Assembly: GCA_938016265.1 (NCBI GenBank)
Contig: CALLWB010000011.1
Span: forward strand, 1-64,000
DNA from: an uncultured Saprospiraceae bacterium
GTDB taxonomy: Bacteria > Bacteroidota > Bacteroidia > Chitinophagales > Saprospiraceae
DNA length: 64,000 nt
Direction: 5' to 3'
Within the stretch, counting starts at the first letter, position 1, and the number at the start of each line of letters is the position of its first letter. A program made the translations under genes and the position numbers. The notes beneath the pieces were generated by a model that was not told the origin of the DNA, made no database searches, and saw only the letters and a program-made list of their open reading frames with translations. Positions 62,684-64,000 of this stretch are shown one piece after another.

Positions 62684-63109
62684 TCAGATGTTTAATTTTA
62701 ATTCTTCGTACTTGTAATAGGCGAATTCGTCGTCTTGCTCGACTTCTTCGTTGTGCTTTGTTTGAACAAAATTTTTCACTTTTGTTTCCTTTGTAGAAAT
62801 AAAGAGGAGCGATTTAATTATCTGGCCGAACCCTTCAGACAAGCCACTTACGAGATATACTCGTTGTCCTTCTGAAGGAAATATTTTCTCTTTATATTTG
62901 TCATGTAGTTCTACAATATCAACATCCTTTTCTAAATCAACTACTTTATACGCTTGTTCTTTCCACTTATCCTGAGTTTTACAATTTTCGAGGTATCGTT
63001 TTCTTTGCCTGGTGGCTAACTCCAAATCATTATACATCCCTAGGAACAAATCTTCTCCTGAATAGGGGGAGATTTTTCGTTTCAATAAAAACAATTTTTC
63101 TTCTTGCAT
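62684..63109 (-). CDS. Hypothetical protein
   Basis: 141 residues from ATG 63109 (a GTG one codon earlier is possible). Charged, helical and soluble; segments FLLKRKISPYSGEDLFLGMY and QRVYLVSGLSEGFGQIIKSL. No family recognised. Its start is 6 bp past the stop of the secreted hydrolase gene on the same strand, so the two are probably cotranscribed. Confidence 0.6.
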   Translation of the reverse strand: MQEEKLFLLKRKISPYSGEDLFLGMYNDLELATRQRKRYLENCKTQDKWKEQAYKVVDLEKDVDIVELHDKYKEKIFPSEGQRVYLVSGLSEGFGQIIKSLLFISTKETKVKNFVQTKHNEEVEQDDEFAYYKYEELKLNI

Positions 63110-63115
63110 CACTGC

Positions 63116-64000
63116 TTATTTTTTAATCAATTTAGTCACCGATCCATTTATCCATAAAAAATAAAGCCCATCCTCCATGGTTTCGAGGTCTAAGTGATTG
63201 GTAGTTTGCCCTTCTAAAACGCCTTGTTTAATTCGTCTTCCATGAATATCGATTAATTGGAAGGGAGTATTTCTTGTTGAATTTGATTGAATTTGAATGT
63301 TGCCGTTTGTGGGGTTCGGAAAAATCAAAAAATCCGATGTTGAGTTGGGCTCCTTGATATCTGTCGATAAGCAATCAGCACTTGTTGTGTGAATCCAATT
63401 GGCCATAAACTCCAGTACTTGCGGACTCATCAAGGAGTCGAACTCCGCCCCAAACCCATGATCGATATCCGCAAACAATTGAAAGGTGACATTGGACCTT
63501 GTGATCGAATCCAACCACGCCTGATGATGTATAGAGGAAGGCACAAATCGATCTGCCGTTCCATTCATTAAAGCAGTCGGTTTGTCAGAATTTTGCTGGA
63601 CAATCATTGCAGAATCAGCATGACTAATCCAGTCCAACCAAAACCGAGGAGAAAAATGCTGATTGTACAAGGTGGAAGTCATTGGCCATAGTCCATTGCG
63701 CAGTGAATCAAATTGTTGACGAAGAATATTTGCTCCTATTGGATCACTATCAATAACTTCAGTTTGATAAATGGCTACTGAATCAATTGGCAAGGCGGTA
63801 CCTGCCATATTCAATACCCCACGTATATCTTGTCGCTCATAGCCTACCTGACTCACAAATGAACCTCCTTGACTATGACCAGCTAGAAAAATGTTGCAAG
63901 TATCTACATTCGGTATTTTTTTCGCAAAATCAACGGCGTGATGGATATCTTTGATATAGTCATAAGGAGAGATGGTATCTGCAAACCAGCAAGCAGGTTT
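63116..64000 (-). CDS. Secreted serine hydrolase (alpha/beta-fold) with T9SS domain, partial
   Basis: The frame is open to the right edge, so the N-terminus lies outside the window; at least 294 residues are present. The nucleophile elbow is visible near the edge (NIFLAGHSQGGSFVSQ, Ser in GHSQG). The catalytic Asp is probably in LMNGTADRFVPSS and the His in FADIDHGFG. Residues about 185 from the GTG at 63856 to the end are a T9SS type A tail (IFPNPTNGNIQIQS, LETMEDGLYFLWINGSVTKL). An extracellular esterase or polyester-type hydrolase is likely; the substrate cannot be told. Starting the gene at 63856 would cut off the nucleophile. Confidence 0.88.
   Translation of the reverse strand, partial: KPACWFADTISPYDYIKDIHHAVDFAKKIPNVDTCNIFLAGHSQGGSFVSQVGYERQDIRGVLNMAGTALPIDSVAIYQTEVIDSDPIGANILRQQFDSLRNGLWPMTSTLYNQHFSPRFWLDWISHADSAMIVQQNSDKPTALMNGTADRFVPSSIHHQAWLDSITRSNVTFQLFADIDHGFGAEFDSLMSPQVLEFMANWIHTTSADCLSTDIKEPNSTSDFLIFPNPTNGNIQIQSNSTRNTPFQLIDIHGRRIKQGVLEGQTTNHLDLETMEDGLYFLWINGSVTKLIKK

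Noticed and set aside
63116-63856. Complete 246-residue protein starting at GTG 63856
   Set aside because: The frame continues upstream to the window edge and includes the GHSQG nucleophile elbow, so the gene is partial, not complete.

Overview
The window looks like a chromosomal segment of a low-GC marine or freshwater Bacteroidota, most likely Saprospirales or a close relative. This rests on the many secreted proteins with type IX secretion (T9SS) C-terminal sorting domains, LytTR/LytS signalling, paired DUF1501/DUF1800 genes, TPR-histidine kinases and a 7-bp promoter element of the Bacteroidota type (TAnnTTTG). No ribosomal RNA, phage structural cluster or CRISPR array is seen. No T9SS machinery and no contractile-injection structural genes are present, so the exported proteins and effectors here depend on systems encoded elsewhere.

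Layout. 0-2.2 kb: a polymorphic-toxin tail (orphan RHS tip with an ADP-ribosyltransferase-like end), an IS200/RAYT-type transposase and an adjacent set of four REP-like palindromes. 2.2-5.5 kb: a peroxiredoxin-like lipoprotein, a LytS/LytTR two-component pair and a small secreted protein. 5.9-22 kb: large secreted or envelope proteins (beta-helix/VCBS protein, DUF2339-DUF3999 membrane pair, seven-repeat propeller protein, DUF1501 - module protein - DUF1800 cluster, M43 metalloprotease). 22.3-26 kb: a DUF4157 effector with a probable lipoprotein immunity partner, and small membrane or lipid-binding-fold proteins. 26.4-49 kb: a TIM-barrel-like secreted protein, two TPR-histidine kinases, an astacin protease, fibre-like and propeller-like secreted proteins, a PAS-LuxR regulator and several small secreted proteins.

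49.5-52.4 kb is the most unusual part. A roughly 0.5-kb structured RNA lies directly upstream of a gene for a RING/TerD-like protein of the MXAN_6230/SCO0854 type. The RNA carries four copies of one motif: GGTCAA, an 8-nt helix strand, TACT, a variable part, the complementary 8-nt strand, then AATTACC or AATTATC. The four helices differ completely in sequence yet all pair. One copy is threaded into the anticodon stem of an otherwise perfectly folding tRNA-Lys(TTT)-like domain with no encoded CCA. The layout recalls the Y-RNA/tRNA-mimic RNAs of bacterial Ro (Rsr) loci, but no TROVE protein is recognisable here. A related hairpin element recurs at 59.7 kb.

52.4-64 kb: small hypotheticals, a methyltransferase fusion, a fibre-like protein, a secreted tyrosinase with a truncated paralogue, a TfoX-like protein, an SRPBCC protein, a PQQ-type sugar dehydrogenase and the 3' part of a secreted serine hydrolase. 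Four secreted proteins across the window (at 5.9, 16.8, 26.4 and 60.8 kb) share one module of about 210-215 residues that ends in an EF-hand/dockerin-like Asp motif.
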